64,000 nucleotides of DNA from Acinetobacter baumannii (GCF_009759685.1 NZ_CP046654.1:1426001-1490000), one strand, 5' to 3'. Shown: positions 1 through 9,901, counted from the first letter of the stretch. Numbers and translations: made by a program. The notes: generated by a model not told the origin, from the letters alone.

Positions 1-156
1 ATTGCAGCGCTTTGGTTCGGGTTAAATTGGTATAACGGAGAACTCTCTCAATGGGTTCGTGTTGCAGAGGTGGTAGGTTTATGCGTTGTAGGTGTGATCG
101 CTTACTTAATTGGCTTATTACTGACAGGCTTTAGACCGAGAGATTTAAAACACTAA
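1..156 (+). CDS. murJ: MurJ lipid II flippase, C-terminal end (partial)
   Basis: The first 51 codons in frame 1 are open from the window edge to a TAA at 154-156. They encode one hydrophobic helix followed by a short basic tail ending RDLKH. MurJ (MviN) flips lipid II across the inner membrane for peptidoglycan synthesis, and its last transmembrane helix and basic tail look like this. Position next to the FKBP genes and the capsule locus matches the known left flank of the Acinetobacter K locus. The rest of the gene is outside the window, so the call rests on this tail plus synteny. Confidence 0.75.
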   Translation: MAALWFGLNWYNGELSQWVRVAEVVGLCVVGVIAYLIGLLLTGFRPRDLKH

Positions 157-160
157 AATA

Positions 161-190
161 AAAAAGCGATCAATTTAGATCGCTTTTTTT
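161..190. terminator. Bidirectional intrinsic terminator between murJ and the FKBP gene
   Basis: GCGATC and GATCGC arms surround a short AT loop, with an A tract on one side and a T tract on the other. The hairpin can therefore terminate both murJ (plus) and the FKBP gene (minus). Confidence 0.85.
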
Positions 191-201
191 ATCTTCGAAA
201 A

Positions 202-897
202 TTATTTTGGCAAAACTTGTAGCAACTCAATATCAAAAATTAAAGTACTATTTGGACCGATACTATCCCCAGCGCCAACTTCACCATAAGCAAGTTTTGC
301 TGGAATGAAGAAACGGGTTTTACCGCCTTCTTTCATAGTTTGTAAGCCTTCGGTCCATCCAGCGATCACTTGATTTAACTGGAAATCAACAGGGTGATTA
401 CGTGCAATTGAGCTATCAAATACAGTTCCGTCGAGTAAACGTCCTTCATAGTTTACTTTTACACGAGAGGTGGCTTTAGGTGTTTTACCAGTGCCTTCTT
501 TTAATACCTGATATTGCAGACCTGATTTAGTCGCAATCACACCAGATTTTTTAGCATTTTCTGCCAGAAAAGCTGCACCAGCCTGAGCGTTTTGTTGACC
601 TTGTTTTTGAAATTCGACTAGCTGTTTAGCTTCTAATGTTTTTTTATAATCATTAATTGCTTTCGCCATTTCTTCATCAGTTAGGCGTGCTGTCTTATTT
701 TGAGCACCTTCTTGTAAACCTTGGTAAAAAATATCAAGATTTAAATCTGTTAACGCATCAGTATTATTACGGCCCATTAAATAACCATAACTATAACTAA
801 ACTGATCTTTTGCCGGACTTTTATTTGTTATCGGTGCAGCAGCAAAAACAGATAAACTCATCGTTGACGCTGCAATAACCAAACTGATTTTTTTCAT
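202..897 (-). CDS. fkpA: FKBP-type peptidyl-prolyl cis-trans isomerase
   Basis: This 231-residue exported FKBP isomerase helps fold periplasmic proteins. An N-terminal signal peptide (MKKISLVIAAS, Ala-Ala-Ala cleavage region) is followed by an alpha-helical FKBP_N dimerisation region at about 30-115. The C-terminal FKBP domain carries VKVNYEGRLLDGTVFDSS and ends with the usual FDIELL strand. The reading frame extends upstream to a TTG at 909, but the ATG at 897 is preferred because GGAAAA lies just upstream and it begins a proper signal peptide. A paralogue follows on the same strand about 50 bp upstream in transcription order. The gene name is the one used for this K-locus border gene; FklB would be an alternative label. 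Confidence 0.9.
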   Translation of the reverse strand: MKKISLVIAASTMSLSVFAAAPITNKSPAKDQFSYSYGYLMGRNNTDALTDLNLDIFYQGLQEGAQNKTARLTDEEMAKAINDYKKTLEAKQLVEFQKQGQQNAQAGAAFLAENAKKSGVIATKSGLQYQVLKEGTGKTPKATSRVKVNYEGRLLDGTVFDSSIARNHPVDFQLNQVIAGWTEGLQTMKEGGKTRFFIPAKLAYGEVGAGDSIGPNSTLIFDIELLQVLPK

Positions 898-946
898 GTC
901 ATTTTCCAAAAAAACAGGAGAGTATAACGACTCTCCTGGATTGTTA

Positions 947-1669
947 TTATTTCACTGAAATGAGTTCTACATCAAAAATCAGTGTACTGTTTGCTGGAAT
1001 TCCAGGAAGCTCTTGTGGGCCATATGCAAGATTTGATGGTATAAAGAAAGTCGCTTTTCCACCTTCTTTCATGAGTTGAAGACCTTCAGTCCAACCCGGA
1101 ATGACCTGATTAAGCGGGAATTCTACTGGTTGACCACGCTTATAAGAACTATCGAAAACCTGTCCATTAATTAAGCGGCCTTCATAATGTACTTTAACAA
1201 TAGACTGAGCAGTTGGCTGTTTACCAGTACCTTCTTTAGTAATGATATATTGCAAACCTGATACAGTAGTTTTTACACCAGCTTTCGTTTTATTTTCTGC
1301 AAGGAACTGTGCATCTGCAGAGTCAGTAGCTGTACCTGCTTGCTCAGGTTTGTCTTGATGCTGCATTTTTTGTTGTAACTCTTTTTCATAAGCAGCAACG
1401 GCAGCTTTTAAATCTTCTTGAGTATAAGCGCTAGGCTGCTTATTACGCGCATCATGGATCCCTTGAACAAATGCTTTGGTATCCAGCTCAGGAGGGGTTT
1501 GTTGAGCAACTTCATACCCAAGAACATAACTGATTTTTTGAATTGGAGAAGCATTTTTGTCTGCTTTACGTCCGACTTCTGTGGTCGGATGTTGAGTTGC
1601 ATAATATACAGGTACAAGTGCAGCACCGCCTAAAACTACAGCGACAGCAATGGGTAAGGCTTTACTCAT
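947..1669 (-). CDS. FKBP-type peptidyl-prolyl cis-trans isomerase (second copy)
   Basis: This is a 240-residue FKBP protein similar in build to its downstream neighbour: an N-terminal hydrophobic segment at about 5-25, FKBP_N helices, then a C-terminal FKBP domain with VKVHYEGRLINGQVFDSS. The N-terminus (MSKALPIAVAVVLGGAALVPV) looks like an uncleaved anchor or a signal peptide without a clear cleavage site, so the protein may be membrane-tethered, unlike its neighbour. The ATG at 1669 is chosen over a TTG at 1681, with GGAA just upstream. The two genes probably arose by tandem duplication and are likely co-transcribed on the minus strand. Confidence 0.88.
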   Translation of the reverse strand: MSKALPIAVAVVLGGAALVPVYYATQHPTTEVGRKADKNASPIQKISYVLGYEVAQQTPPELDTKAFVQGIHDARNKQPSAYTQEDLKAAVAAYEKELQQKMQHQDKPEQAGTATDSADAQFLAENKTKAGVKTTVSGLQYIITKEGTGKQPTAQSIVKVHYEGRLINGQVFDSSYKRGQPVEFPLNQVIPGWTEGLQLMKEGGKATFFIPSNLAYGPQELPGIPANSTLIFDVELISVK

Positions 1670-1817
1670 AAAGGGTTCCAAAAATAATCATTTGAGTCTA
1701 AAAGGCTGCTTCGATCTTAGCATGCTTCGACTTAAGCATAGAATGTTTAACAAAAAAAACGAGTGGTTTTTTATATATTTTAGTTAGTTTTAATGTGGCA
1801 AAACTTAAAAAGCAAAT

Positions 1818-1848
1818 AAAAAACCGGATCATTTGATCCGGTTTTTTA
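1818..1848. terminator. Intrinsic terminator after wzc
   Basis: AAACCGGATC and GATCCGGTTT arms with a four-base loop, flanked by A and T tracts. It lies just beyond the wzc stop codon on the minus strand and can also stop readthrough from the other side. Confidence 0.85.
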
Positions 1849-1861
1849 TGAAGAGTTTTAA

Positions 1862-4048
1862 TTAGTCTTCTTTTTGTGCCTTATAGGCATAAGCATAGTT
1901 ATAGCCATAACCATAGCCAGCGCTAGCACGTTGAATATCATTGAGAATAAAGCCGTTGACTTTAACACCCGCCTGTTCAAAACGATTAACAGTTAGTTCA
2001 AGCTCTTTCATTTGTGACTTGGCGTAGCGTGCAACAATTAAGTTCACACCAGTATATTGCGAAATAATAATACCATCGGTTACTGCAAGCACTGGTGGAG
2101 TATCAATAATGATGTGGTCGTATTGGCTTTGTAGCTGCTCAAGTAATTCCTTAAATTGGTTTGAGCTTAAGATCTCTGAAGGGTTTGTTGGGCTCTTACC
2201 ACGAGTGATCACATCAAGATTGGCTACCTGAGTTTTGTGCAATACTTTTTGTAAATCAGCTTGTCCACTTAAAAGTTCTGATAGACCTGGTTTCACATCA
2301 ACATCGAAATATTTGTGCATATAACCACGGCGCATATCGGCATCGATCAATAGTACTCGTTTATTACCTTGCGCGAAAATAGTTGCCAAGTTAGTTGAAA
2401 TAAACGATTTACCCACTTCAGGAGAAGGACCAGCAATCATAATGATATTATTTTTTGCATTTGCTAATGCAAAGTGAATAGCTGTACGGATACTGCGTAA
2501 GCTTTCAATGGCAATATCATCACTGTTTTTAACCGCAAGAATAGGAATGCTCTTCTTCTTCTTTAAAATCTTGATACGGCTTTCTTGAATTGGAGAACGA
2601 GGAACGGTTGCATAAACCGGTAAATCCATTTCATTTTCAATTTGACCAGAGTCTTTAATACCTGTACGTAACATATTACGTAATAAGGCTATTAGAGCTC
2701 CAATAAAGCCACCCACAAATACCGATAAAATAAGGACTAACAACTTTTTCGGTTTAATTGGTTCAACTGGCTCAACTGCAGTGTCAACAATACGTACATT
2801 ACCAATTTCACCAGCTTTGGCAATACGAAGTTGTTGGTATGAGTTTAAAAGGGCTGTATAGAGTTGTGTCTTAACTTCAACTTCACGATAAAGCTGTAAA
2901 TATTGGCGTTGAACATCCGGTAATTGTTTTAAAGTACTATTGAGCTCACCAATTTGCTTATTAATCGCAGCGAGCTGGCCATTAATTTCACGCATTGCTG
3001 GATGTTCAGCTGTATATTTAGCTGCCATTTCAGCTTGTTTCTGCTCAAGCTCTGCTTTTTTAGTTTCCAAAGTAATACTTTGGGTTAAATAAAGCTCAGA
3101 CTCTTTAGTCACATCAACGGTATTATACTGTTGACGGAATTTATTAAATTGACGTTCTGCATCATCTAGCTGTTTTTTCAGATCAGGTAGTTGTTCATCT
3201 AAAAATTTTAAGGTTTGAGCAGACTCTGCTGAACGGCGCTCAATATTTTGTGCACTATAGGTCGCTAAAATCGCATTGAGAACTTTGGTAATATGCTCTT
3301 TGTCTTGACCTTGATAGTTAAGACCTAACACTCCTGTAAGCTTGCCGCGTTCTGCTACTGAATAATTTGTGCTAAGTGCATTTACAGCAGCTGGTATTGA
3401 TTGACTTTTAATATTATAGGTCGCGTCAAATTGATCTTTCGTAAAGATAGCAACTTTCCATAAACCATGAGGACCAGCAACGTGATTAGCTTGGTTTAAT
3501 GGAACAGTTAAGATGACTTCTTCAGTATCTGGATCTGTTAAACGTAAAGACTGTTTATCAAAATTAAGAAGTAAGTTTCTGTCAAGATAGTAAGCTGGAA
3601 CTTCAAATTCACGTACTTCAAAACTTTTTAAGTCATCTTTAAATAAAACTGATTTCTTAGTGTATTCAGTTTTATAGTCAGTATCACTTAATAAGCGATG
3701 GGTAAGTGTATTTTCAGTGCTAGAGACCTGTATATTTAGATGTAAGTCCTTAATGACCGTGCCTAAAACCAAACGAGATTTTAAAATTTCTATTTCTGCT
3801 TGAGCTGGTGATTTTTGCTCAATCATTTGTGAGAGATCACCTAAAAGTGCAGCAGAAGCCCCTTTACTGTCCTCAACCTGAACTAAAGCATCTACCGAAT
3901 AGGTATCTGGCGTTACACGTAAATAGAGTAGGGCACATACAACGCTTAAAATAACGCATAGAGCAATGAGTTTCCACTGAGCAATCAGTGAAAAAAACAA
4001 TTCTTTTAAGTCAATTGTATCTTCGGTATTAGTATTCTGTTGGTTCAT
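1862..4048 (-). CDS. wzc: Wzc polysaccharide co-polymerase / bacterial tyrosine kinase
   Basis: This inner-membrane tyrosine autokinase controls capsule chain length and couples polymerisation to export through Wza. At 728 residues it has family-typical length. A Wzz domain with a transmembrane helix lies near residue 30-50, a long coiled-coil periplasmic region follows at about 260-400, and a second transmembrane helix near 430-455 precedes the cytoplasmic kinase. The kinase shows Walker A (GPSPEVGKS, about 540), Walker A' (LLIDADMR, about 567) and a C-terminal tyrosine cluster (YGYGYNYAYAY) that is the autophosphorylation tail. Wzb, the phosphatase, is directly upstream in the same transcription unit. 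Confidence 0.97.
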   Translation of the reverse strand: MNQQNTNTEDTIDLKELFFSLIAQWKLIALCVILSVVCALLYLRVTPDTYSVDALVQVEDSKGASAALLGDLSQMIEQKSPAQAEIEILKSRLVLGTVIKDLHLNIQVSSTENTLTHRLLSDTDYKTEYTKKSVLFKDDLKSFEVREFEVPAYYLDRNLLLNFDKQSLRLTDPDTEEVILTVPLNQANHVAGPHGLWKVAIFTKDQFDATYNIKSQSIPAAVNALSTNYSVAERGKLTGVLGLNYQGQDKEHITKVLNAILATYSAQNIERRSAESAQTLKFLDEQLPDLKKQLDDAERQFNKFRQQYNTVDVTKESELYLTQSITLETKKAELEQKQAEMAAKYTAEHPAMREINGQLAAINKQIGELNSTLKQLPDVQRQYLQLYREVEVKTQLYTALLNSYQQLRIAKAGEIGNVRIVDTAVEPVEPIKPKKLLVLILSVFVGGFIGALIALLRNMLRTGIKDSGQIENEMDLPVYATVPRSPIQESRIKILKKKKSIPILAVKNSDDIAIESLRSIRTAIHFALANAKNNIIMIAGPSPEVGKSFISTNLATIFAQGNKRVLLIDADMRRGYMHKYFDVDVKPGLSELLSGQADLQKVLHKTQVANLDVITRGKSPTNPSEILSSNQFKELLEQLQSQYDHIIIDTPPVLAVTDGIIISQYTGVNLIVARYAKSQMKELELTVNRFEQAGVKVNGFILNDIQRASAGYGYGYNYAYAYKAQKED

Positions 4049-4067
4049 ATGCTTAAAAATCTATACG

Positions 4068-4496
4068 TTAAATATAAGGTTTCCAGTCAGCCACGCATTG
4101 CTGAATGAGCTGGCAAGTTTCATCAAATACAGCTTGCTCATGCTGGTAGGGATCGGGCACATTTTTATTTTGCCAATGACCTAAACGGAAAGTTTTTCCT
4201 TTTGCAAAGGGCCAAGTTTGTTCAATATGCTTTTGTTGGTTACTGCTCATCACTAGAATAAGATCAGCTTTTTTGATGAGCTCGGCATTGAGCTTTCTCG
4301 CAATATGAGGCTGCATATCAATGCCTAAACGCTGCATACAGAGCTGCGCCTTTTCATCGGCTTGATGCCCAATCAACCCCGAAATACCCGCAGATTCAAT
4401 ATTGAGTTGAGGATATTGCTGTTTTAATAAATATTCTGCCATAGGGCTACGGCAAATATTCCCAATACAAACCACCAAAATATTTTTAATTTGCAT
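4068..4496 (-). CDS. wzb: Wzb low-molecular-weight protein-tyrosine phosphatase
   Basis: This 142-residue cytoplasmic phosphatase removes phosphate from the Wzc tyrosine tail, and the cycle is needed for capsule assembly. The P-loop CIGNICRS (residues about 10-17, the CX5R-S active site) follows the first beta strand, and the general-acid motif VPDPYQ lies near residue 113-118. Length and order are normal for the family. The gene ends 20 bases before wzc and starts 4 bases after the wza stop, consistent with a wza-wzb-wzc operon on the minus strand. Confidence 0.97.
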   Translation of the reverse strand: MQIKNILVVCIGNICRSPMAEYLLKQQYPQLNIESAGISGLIGHQADEKAQLCMQRLGIDMQPHIARKLNAELIKKADLILVMSSNQQKHIEQTWPFAKGKTFRLGHWQNKNVPDPYQHEQAVFDETCQLIQQCVADWKPYI

Positions 4497-4500
4497 AAAA

Positions 4501-5601
4501 TTATTGTCCCAAACGGTCTATGTTATATAAAGCATTTGAGAACGGGATAATCTGATTAACCACACGTTGCCAACGTGTCAAGCCAGTCGCATCAATATAA
4601 ACAATATCATTACTACGTAGTCTAAATTGATTGGCTAAGCCGAAATCACCGAGACTCATTAAATTTAAATGATAAATTTCAGTAACATGATCATTTGGAT
4701 TAGTCCGTACAACATATATACGGCTTGCACTTGCAGAGTTTGGATTAATGCCCAAACTTTCACCCAAAGCATCAGTTAAAGTCATGCCTTGATCACGCAT
4801 TGGTAAAGCTTGATTTTTACCTGACTCACCCATCACATAAATTTTTTGGTTCTCACGTGTGCTTACATAAATAGTATCGTTTGGCTGAACCAGAAGTTTA
4901 TGAAGTGAATAGCCTGCTTTCTCTAAATCAATCGTATTTAGGTTATAAGTTCGGCCATTCCGAATCAGTTGAATATAAGTGTTATCACCTGTCGTAGTGA
5001 CGCCACCTGCCATACCTAATGCAGTATAAATACTCACCGGTTGATCGCTTAGGTAAAATTGGCCACCTTTGGTAACACTACCTTGAACAGAGAAGCGCTG
5101 CCCTTCATATGAAAGCACGCGAACAATAACATCAGGATTTTTTAAAAAGCGGGCGAGTTGGTTGTGTAACTCACGGTTGACTTGAGCAAGTGTTTTACCA
5201 GCAGCTTTGTAGCGTCCAACCAACGGAAACTGAATATAACCACTCTGATCGATTGGGTAGCCATTGGCTTGAATAGATTGTTCGCTGCTAATACCATTAA
5301 CTGGAGGAGTAATTTCTGGATATGCCCAAAGCTGAATAGAAAGAATATCGCCAGGGCTTAAACGATAAATAGACTGCTGCGTTTTAAATAATGATGCGTA
5401 GTCGCGTTGATAGTCAATTTGAGCAGGCTGAATTGCCGGTAATGTTTCTTGAGAAATTTTAACTACATTAACTGTAGTTCCGAGGTCCGTTTTATAAACA
5501 CCCTCACTAGGAATATCATAAGTTTGTAAACCGGAAGTAACCGCACAGCTGGCAGCACTTAAGCTTAAAGCAAGAACAGAGAAAAACTGGCAATACTTCA
5601 C
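4501..5601 (-). CDS. wza: Wza outer-membrane capsule export lipoprotein
   Basis: This is a 366-residue outer-membrane polysaccharide export channel. A lipoprotein signal peptide with a Cys at about residue 19 (SLSAASC) is followed by the Poly_export domain (YRLSPGDILSIQLWAYPE, about 77-95) and SLBB-type repeats. A C-terminal segment (TRWQRVVNQIIPFSNAL) is the amphipathic helix that lines the outer-membrane pore. It forms the end of the Wzx/Wzy/Wzc/Wza export path. Being first in the minus-strand operon, it is transcribed from the intergenic region shared with the divergent gna operon. Confidence 0.97.
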   Translation of the reverse strand: MKYCQFFSVLALSLSAASCAVTSGLQTYDIPSEGVYKTDLGTTVNVVKISQETLPAIQPAQIDYQRDYASLFKTQQSIYRLSPGDILSIQLWAYPEITPPVNGISSEQSIQANGYPIDQSGYIQFPLVGRYKAAGKTLAQVNRELHNQLARFLKNPDVIVRVLSYEGQRFSVQGSVTKGGQFYLSDQPVSIYTALGMAGGVTTTGDNTYIQLIRNGRTYNLNTIDLEKAGYSLHKLLVQPNDTIYVSTRENQKIYVMGESGKNQALPMRDQGMTLTDALGESLGINPNSASASRIYVVRTNPNDHVTEIYHLNLMSLGDFGLANQFRLRSNDIVYIDATGLTRWQRVVNQIIPFSNALYNIDRLGQ

Positions 5602-5961
5602 ACGCGACCCTTTGTGTATTTATCTTTAATTGATATTTTCTACTGCGTATTAACAAGTGTCTATTAAACGCAGGATGCACAGATTCTAGCTGAAAAGAAA
5701 TCAAAAAACATCGAAAAATCGTAGTGCTTTGTATGTTTAGTTTATCCGAACGGCTATTTTTCCGTTGAAAAAGTTTAACACTAAATATGAAAAACATTTC
5801 AAAAAAATTAAACCGTCTTATTAGTAAATGCTGTAAACACTTTTATACAATTGCATTACGGAGAATAAAAAAAAACTGCTATAGTTACGCTCGACTATAT
5901 CCAGTTAACATGCAACATATATTTAATAGATACAATCTTGTAAGGAAAAAGGCTAACTTTT
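5602..5961. promoter_or_regulatory. Divergent capsule promoter region between wza and gna
   Basis: This 360-bp gene-free, AT-rich stretch must hold the promoters for wza-wzb-wzc (minus) and for gna and the rest of the K locus (plus). No JUMPStart-like sequence was found, and I could not place -35/-10 boxes with confidence. A good ribosome binding site (AAGGAAAAAGG) precedes gna at about 5941-5951. Short open frames across this stretch look fortuitous. Confidence 0.6.
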
Positions 5962-7257
5962 ATGCAACTTGCCGATTTAAGAATAGCGATTATAGGTTTA
6001 GGATATGTAGGCTTGCCATTGGCAGTTGAGTTTGGCAAAAAAGGGCCAGTAATTGGATTCGATATTAATCAAAATCGTATTGATGAATTAAAGAGTGGAA
6101 AAGACCATACTTTAGAAGTTTCTCCAGAAGAGCTTCAAAAAGCAGAACAATTAAGTTTTAGTGCAAACTTAGATGATTTAAAAACGAGTAATTTTTTTAT
6201 TGTAACAGTTCCTACACCTGTGGACCAAGTTAACCGACCAGATTTAACCCCTTTAAAAAAGGCAAGTGAGACAGTTGGTCAAGCTCTAAAAAAGGGCGAT
6301 ATTGTTGTTTATGAATCAACGGTATATCCAGGTGCTACTGAAGAAGTATGTATTCCAATATTGGAAAAAGTATCGGGACTTAAATTTAATCAGGACTTTT
6401 TTGCAGGATATAGTCCTGAGCGTATTAACCCGGGAGATAAGGTTAATACACTAACCAAAATTAAAAAAATTACGAGTGGTAGCACACCAGAAGTAGCTAA
6501 TACGGTGGATGCAGTGTATGCCAGCATTATTACTGCAGGTACTCATAAAGCTTCTAGTATTAAAGTCGCAGAAGCAGCAAAAGTTATTGAGAATACTCAG
6601 CGTGATTTAAATATTGCTTTGGTTAATGAGCTATCGGTAATTTTTGACCGTATTGGTATTGATACCTTAGATGTGTTGGAAGCAGCGGGTAGTAAGTGGA
6701 ACTTCTTACCTTTCCGTCCTGGTCTGGTAGGTGGACACTGTATCGGTGTTGACCCTTACTACTTGACCCATAAAGCAGAAGAGGTAGGTTATCATCCGCA
6801 GGTAATTCTTGCTGGTCGTCGTATTAATGACAATATGGCGCGCTATGTTGCTCGTAATACGATTAAACTAATGCTTCAAAATGGTATTGATGTACCGCGC
6901 TCAAAAGTAGGGGTATTAGGTGTCACATTTAAAGAAAACTGTCCTGATATTCGTAATAGTAAAGTAGCCGATTTAATTAAAGAGCTCGAATTTTGGGGTG
7001 CACAGGTTGTGGTTGCAGACCCTTGGGCTGATGCAGAAGAAGTTAAGCATGAATATGGTGTTGAGCTTGGTACCGTGAATGCTCAAAATCCAGTTGATAG
7101 TTTGATTGTCGCAGTAGGCCATAGTGAGTTCCGTTCTCTTTCTGCCAGTGAATTACGTAGCTACGTAAAAGCTGAAAAACCAGTTTTAGCTGATGTGAAG
7201 AGTCTTTTTGACCGTACACAAATGTCAGATGTTGGTTTTACTGTATTCCGTCTCTAA
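5962..7257 (+). CDS. gna: UDP-N-acetylhexosamine 6-dehydrogenase
   Basis: This 431-residue dehydrogenase of the UDP-glucose/GDP-mannose family oxidises C6 of UDP-N-acetylhexosamine to the uronic acid using NAD. The NAD-binding loop GLGYVGLPLA is at residues 12-21. The catalytic Cys is in GGHCIGVDPYYL (C260). The C-terminal UDP-binding domain with GVTFKENCPDIRNS is near 315-328. Followed immediately by dgaA-dgaB-dgaC, it most plausibly supplies UDP-D-GlcNAcA for the diacetamido-uronate pathway. It is the first gene of the plus-strand K operon. Confidence 0.92.
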   Translation: MQLADLRIAIIGLGYVGLPLAVEFGKKGPVIGFDINQNRIDELKSGKDHTLEVSPEELQKAEQLSFSANLDDLKTSNFFIVTVPTPVDQVNRPDLTPLKKASETVGQALKKGDIVVYESTVYPGATEEVCIPILEKVSGLKFNQDFFAGYSPERINPGDKVNTLTKIKKITSGSTPEVANTVDAVYASIITAGTHKASSIKVAEAAKVIENTQRDLNIALVNELSVIFDRIGIDTLDVLEAAGSKWNFLPFRPGLVGGHCIGVDPYYLTHKAEEVGYHPQVILAGRRINDNMARYVARNTIKLMLQNGIDVPRSKVGVLGVTFKENCPDIRNSKVADLIKELEFWGAQVVVADPWADAEEVKHEYGVELGTVNAQNPVDSLIVAVGHSEFRSLSASELRSYVKAEKPVLADVKSLFDRTQMSDVGFTVFRL

Positions 7258-7287
7258 TTTTATTTATATTAAATTGAAGTTTTAAAC

Positions 7288-8238
7288 ATGAAAAAATTTG
7301 CATTAATTGGTGCTGCTGGTTATATCGCACCGCGTCACTTAAAAGCAATTAAAGAAACTGGTAATACTTTAGCGGTTGCGATGGACGTAAATGACTCTGT
7401 TGGGATTATGGATAGTCATTTTCCTGAGGCTGAGTTTTTTACAGAATTTGAAGAATTTGAAGCATATGTAGAAGATCAAAAGTTAAAAGGTGAAAAGCTA
7501 GACTATGTAGCAATTTGCTCACCTAATTATTTACATGCGCCACATATGAAATATGCTTTAAAAAATGGTATAGACGTTATTTGTGAAAAGCCATTAGTTT
7601 TGAATTCAGAAGACTTAAATATGCTAGCTGAATATGAAAAGCAATATGGTGCGAAAGTAAACTCGATTCTACAACTACGCTTACACCCGTCTATTATTGC
7701 ACTGCGTGATAAAGTTCAAGCTGCCCCAGCCCATAAAGTATTTGATGTTGACCTTACCTATTTAACTTCTCGTGGTAAATGGTATTTAAAGTCATGGAAA
7801 GGCGTTGATAACAAATCTGGTGGTGTAGCGACAAATATTGGTGTGCACTTCTACGATATGTTGCATTTTATTTTTGGAAAAATTGTAAAAAATGAAGTGC
7901 ATTATCGCGATGAGAAAACTGCATCTGGTTATTTAGAATATGAGCGTGCACGTGTACGTTGGTTCTTATCAATTGATGCTAATAATCTACCAGAAAATGC
8001 GGTGCAAGGTGAAAAATTAACTTACCGTAGCATTACTATTGAAAATGAAGAACTTGAATTCTCTGGTGGTTTTACCGATTTACATACTCAGAGCTATCAA
8101 CGTGTATTAGAAGGTAAAGGCTACGGTGTTGAGGAGAACCGCGCGGCAATTGAAACGGTCGAGGTGATCCGAGTTTCTCCAATTATTGAAAATCCTGAAA
8201 ATCCACATCCACTATTAGCAAAGGTGAAAAAAGCATGA
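7288..8238 (+). CDS. dgaA: UDP-GlcNAcA 3-dehydrogenase, Gfo/Idh/MocA family
   Basis: This 316-residue NAD-dependent oxidoreductase has an N-terminal Rossmann fold ([14 protein letters not shown], residues 5-18) and the family's EKP motif near residue 99 ([12 protein letters not shown]). It belongs with WbpB/WlbA, which oxidise C3 of UDP-GlcNAcA to give the 3-keto sugar. dgaB overlaps it by 4 bases, and dgaC completes the WbpB-WbpD-WbpE-like set, which makes the assignment firm as a set even though Gfo/Idh proteins are hard to assign alone. Confidence 0.9.
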   Translation: MKKFALIGAAGYIAPRHLKAIKETGNTLAVAMDVNDSVGIMDSHFPEAEFFTEFEEFEAYVEDQKLKGEKLDYVAICSPNYLHAPHMKYALKNGIDVICEKPLVLNSEDLNMLAEYEKQYGAKVNSILQLRLHPSIIALRDKVQAAPAHKVFDVDLTYLTSRGKWYLKSWKGVDNKSGGVATNIGVHFYDMLHFIFGKIVKNEVHYRDEKTASGYLEYERARVRWFLSIDANNLPENAVQGEKLTYRSITIENEELEFSGGFTDLHTQSYQRVLEGKGYGVEENRAAIETVEVIRVSPIIENPENPHPLLAKVKKA

Positions 8239-8813
8239 GCTTTTATCAACATGAAACTGCGATAGTCGATAATGGTGCACAAATTGGTGACGGTTCGCGT
8301 ATTTGGCATTTTGTTCATGTCTGTGGTGGGGCCAAAATTGGCAAGGGTGTTTCTTTAGGTCAAAACGTATTTGTTGGTAACCGAGTTGTAATTGGTGACC
8401 ATTGTAAAGTCCAAAATAATGTATCGGTTTACGATAATGTTACTTTGGAAGAAGGGGTTTTTTGTGGCCCAAGCATGGTATTTACGAATGTTTATAACCC
8501 GCGTTCCCTCATTGAGCGTAAAGATCAATACCGAGACACCTTGGTGAAAAAGGGCGCTACGCTTGGTGCAAACTGTACCATTGTTTGTGGCATTACTATA
8601 GGTGCTTATGCTTTCGTTGGGGCGGGTGCAGTTGTTAATAAAGATGTTCCTGCTTATGCGCTGATGGTGGGTGTACCTGCTAAACAAATCGGTTGGATGA
8701 GTGAATTTGGTGAACAGCTTGATTTACCTTTGCAGGGACAAGCTCAGGCTATCTGTTCTCATACAGGAGCGGTTTATCAACTCGATGGAACAACACTAAC
8801 AAAGCAAGGTTAA
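8235..8813 (+). CDS. dgaB: UDP-GlcNAc3NA N-acetyltransferase (left-handed beta-helix)
   Basis: This 192-residue acetyltransferase is built of hexapeptide repeats ([50 protein letters not shown]), the left-handed beta-helix fold of WbpD/WlbB. In the pathway it acetylates the 3-amino group after the aminotransferase step, giving UDP-GlcNAc3NAcA. The start overlaps dgaA by 4 bases and the stop is one base from dgaC, so the three genes are translationally coupled. Confidence 0.92.
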   Translation: MSFYQHETAIVDNGAQIGDGSRIWHFVHVCGGAKIGKGVSLGQNVFVGNRVVIGDHCKVQNNVSVYDNVTLEEGVFCGPSMVFTNVYNPRSLIERKDQYRDTLVKKGATLGANCTIVCGITIGAYAFVGAGAVVNKDVPAYALMVGVPAKQIGWMSEFGEQLDLPLQGQAQAICSHTGAVYQLDGTTLTKQG

Positions 8814-8814
8814 T

Positions 8815-9894
8815 ATGATTGACTTTATTGATTTAAAAGCACAACAAAATCGAATTAAAGATAAAATTAATGCTGGTATTCAAAATGTATTGACACATGG
8901 TCAATACATTTTAGGGCCGGAAGTAATTGAGTTAGAAGAAAAGCTAGCTTCGTATGTGGGTGCTAAGCACTGTATTACTTGTGCAAATGGCACAGATGCC
9001 CTGCAAATTGCACAAATGGCTTTCGGTATTGGGCCTGGTGATGAAGTGATTACACCAGGTTTTACTTATATTGCTACTGCTGAAACAGTTGCACTCTTAG
9101 GTGCAAAACCTGTATATGTTGATGTAAATCCGAAGACTTATAATTTAGATATTGAAAAATTAGAAGCTGCAATTACACCTCGAACTAAGGCTATTATTCC
9201 TGTGAGTTTATATGGCCAATGTGCAGACTTTGATGCAATCAATGCAATTGCTAAAAAGTATAGTATCCCTGTAATTGAAGATGCTGCCCAAAGCTTTGGG
9301 GCCACATATAAAGGTCGTAAAAGCTGTAACCTAAGTACAGTTGCTTGTACGAGTTTCTTCCCAAGTAAACCATTAGGTTGTTATGGTGATGGTGGCGCTA
9401 TTTTTACCAATGATGATGAACTAGCTAAAGTGATTCGTCAGATTGCACGTCATGGACAAGATAAGCGTTATCACCATATCCGTGTTGGTGTGAACAGCCG
9501 CTTAGATACCTTGCAGGCAGCAATTTTATTACCAAAATTAGAAATTTTGGATGATGAAATGCAAGCACGTCAAAGAGTAGCGGAAGTTTATAACCGACTA
9601 TTTAACGATGTAGGGATTCATACTACGCCGTATATTGAATCGTATAATACCAGTGCATGGGCTCAATATACGATTCAGGTTGATAACCGTGCAGAAGTAC
9701 AAGAGAAATTAAAAGCTCAAGGTATTCCAACAGCAGTGCATTATCCAATACCACTTAATAAGCAACCTGCTGTAGCGGATAGTGACATTCATCTCCCTAT
9801 TGGAGATGCGATTGCGGAGAAAGTAATGAGCTTACCTATGCATCCCTACTTAGTTATTGATGATCAATTAAAAATTGTTAAGGCTTTTGGTTGA
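8815..9894 (+). CDS. dgaC: PLP-dependent 3-keto-sugar aminotransferase (DegT family)
   Basis: This 359-residue DegT/DnrJ/EryC1 aminotransferase is of the WbpE type. It shows CANGTDALQIA (cofactor phosphate region, near 57-67), EDAAQSFGA (about 150-158) and the Schiff-base Lys in FFPSKPLGCYGDGGA (K185). It converts the 3-keto intermediate from DgaA to the 3-amino sugar, usually with glutamate as donor. No 2-epimerase (mnaA-like) gene follows, so the expected product of the set is the gluco form rather than the manno form. Confidence 0.93.
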   Translation: MIDFIDLKAQQNRIKDKINAGIQNVLTHGQYILGPEVIELEEKLASYVGAKHCITCANGTDALQIAQMAFGIGPGDEVITPGFTYIATAETVALLGAKPVYVDVNPKTYNLDIEKLEAAITPRTKAIIPVSLYGQCADFDAINAIAKKYSIPVIEDAAQSFGATYKGRKSCNLSTVACTSFFPSKPLGCYGDGGAIFTNDDELAKVIRQIARHGQDKRYHHIRVGVNSRLDTLQAAILLPKLEILDDEMQARQRVAEVYNRLFNDVGIHTTPYIESYNTSAWAQYTIQVDNRAEVQEKLKAQGIPTAVHYPIPLNKQPAVADSDIHLPIGDAIAEKVMSLPMHPYLVIDDQLKIVKAFG

Positions 9895-9901
9895 TTAAGC
9901 T

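Noticed and set aside
5602..5961. JUMPStart/ops element ahead of the capsule genes
   Set aside because: No sequence resembling the consensus was found in the intergenic region.
5787..6029. 80-codon frame overlapping the gna start
   Set aside because: Overlaps the strongly supported gna start in another frame and has no family resemblance.
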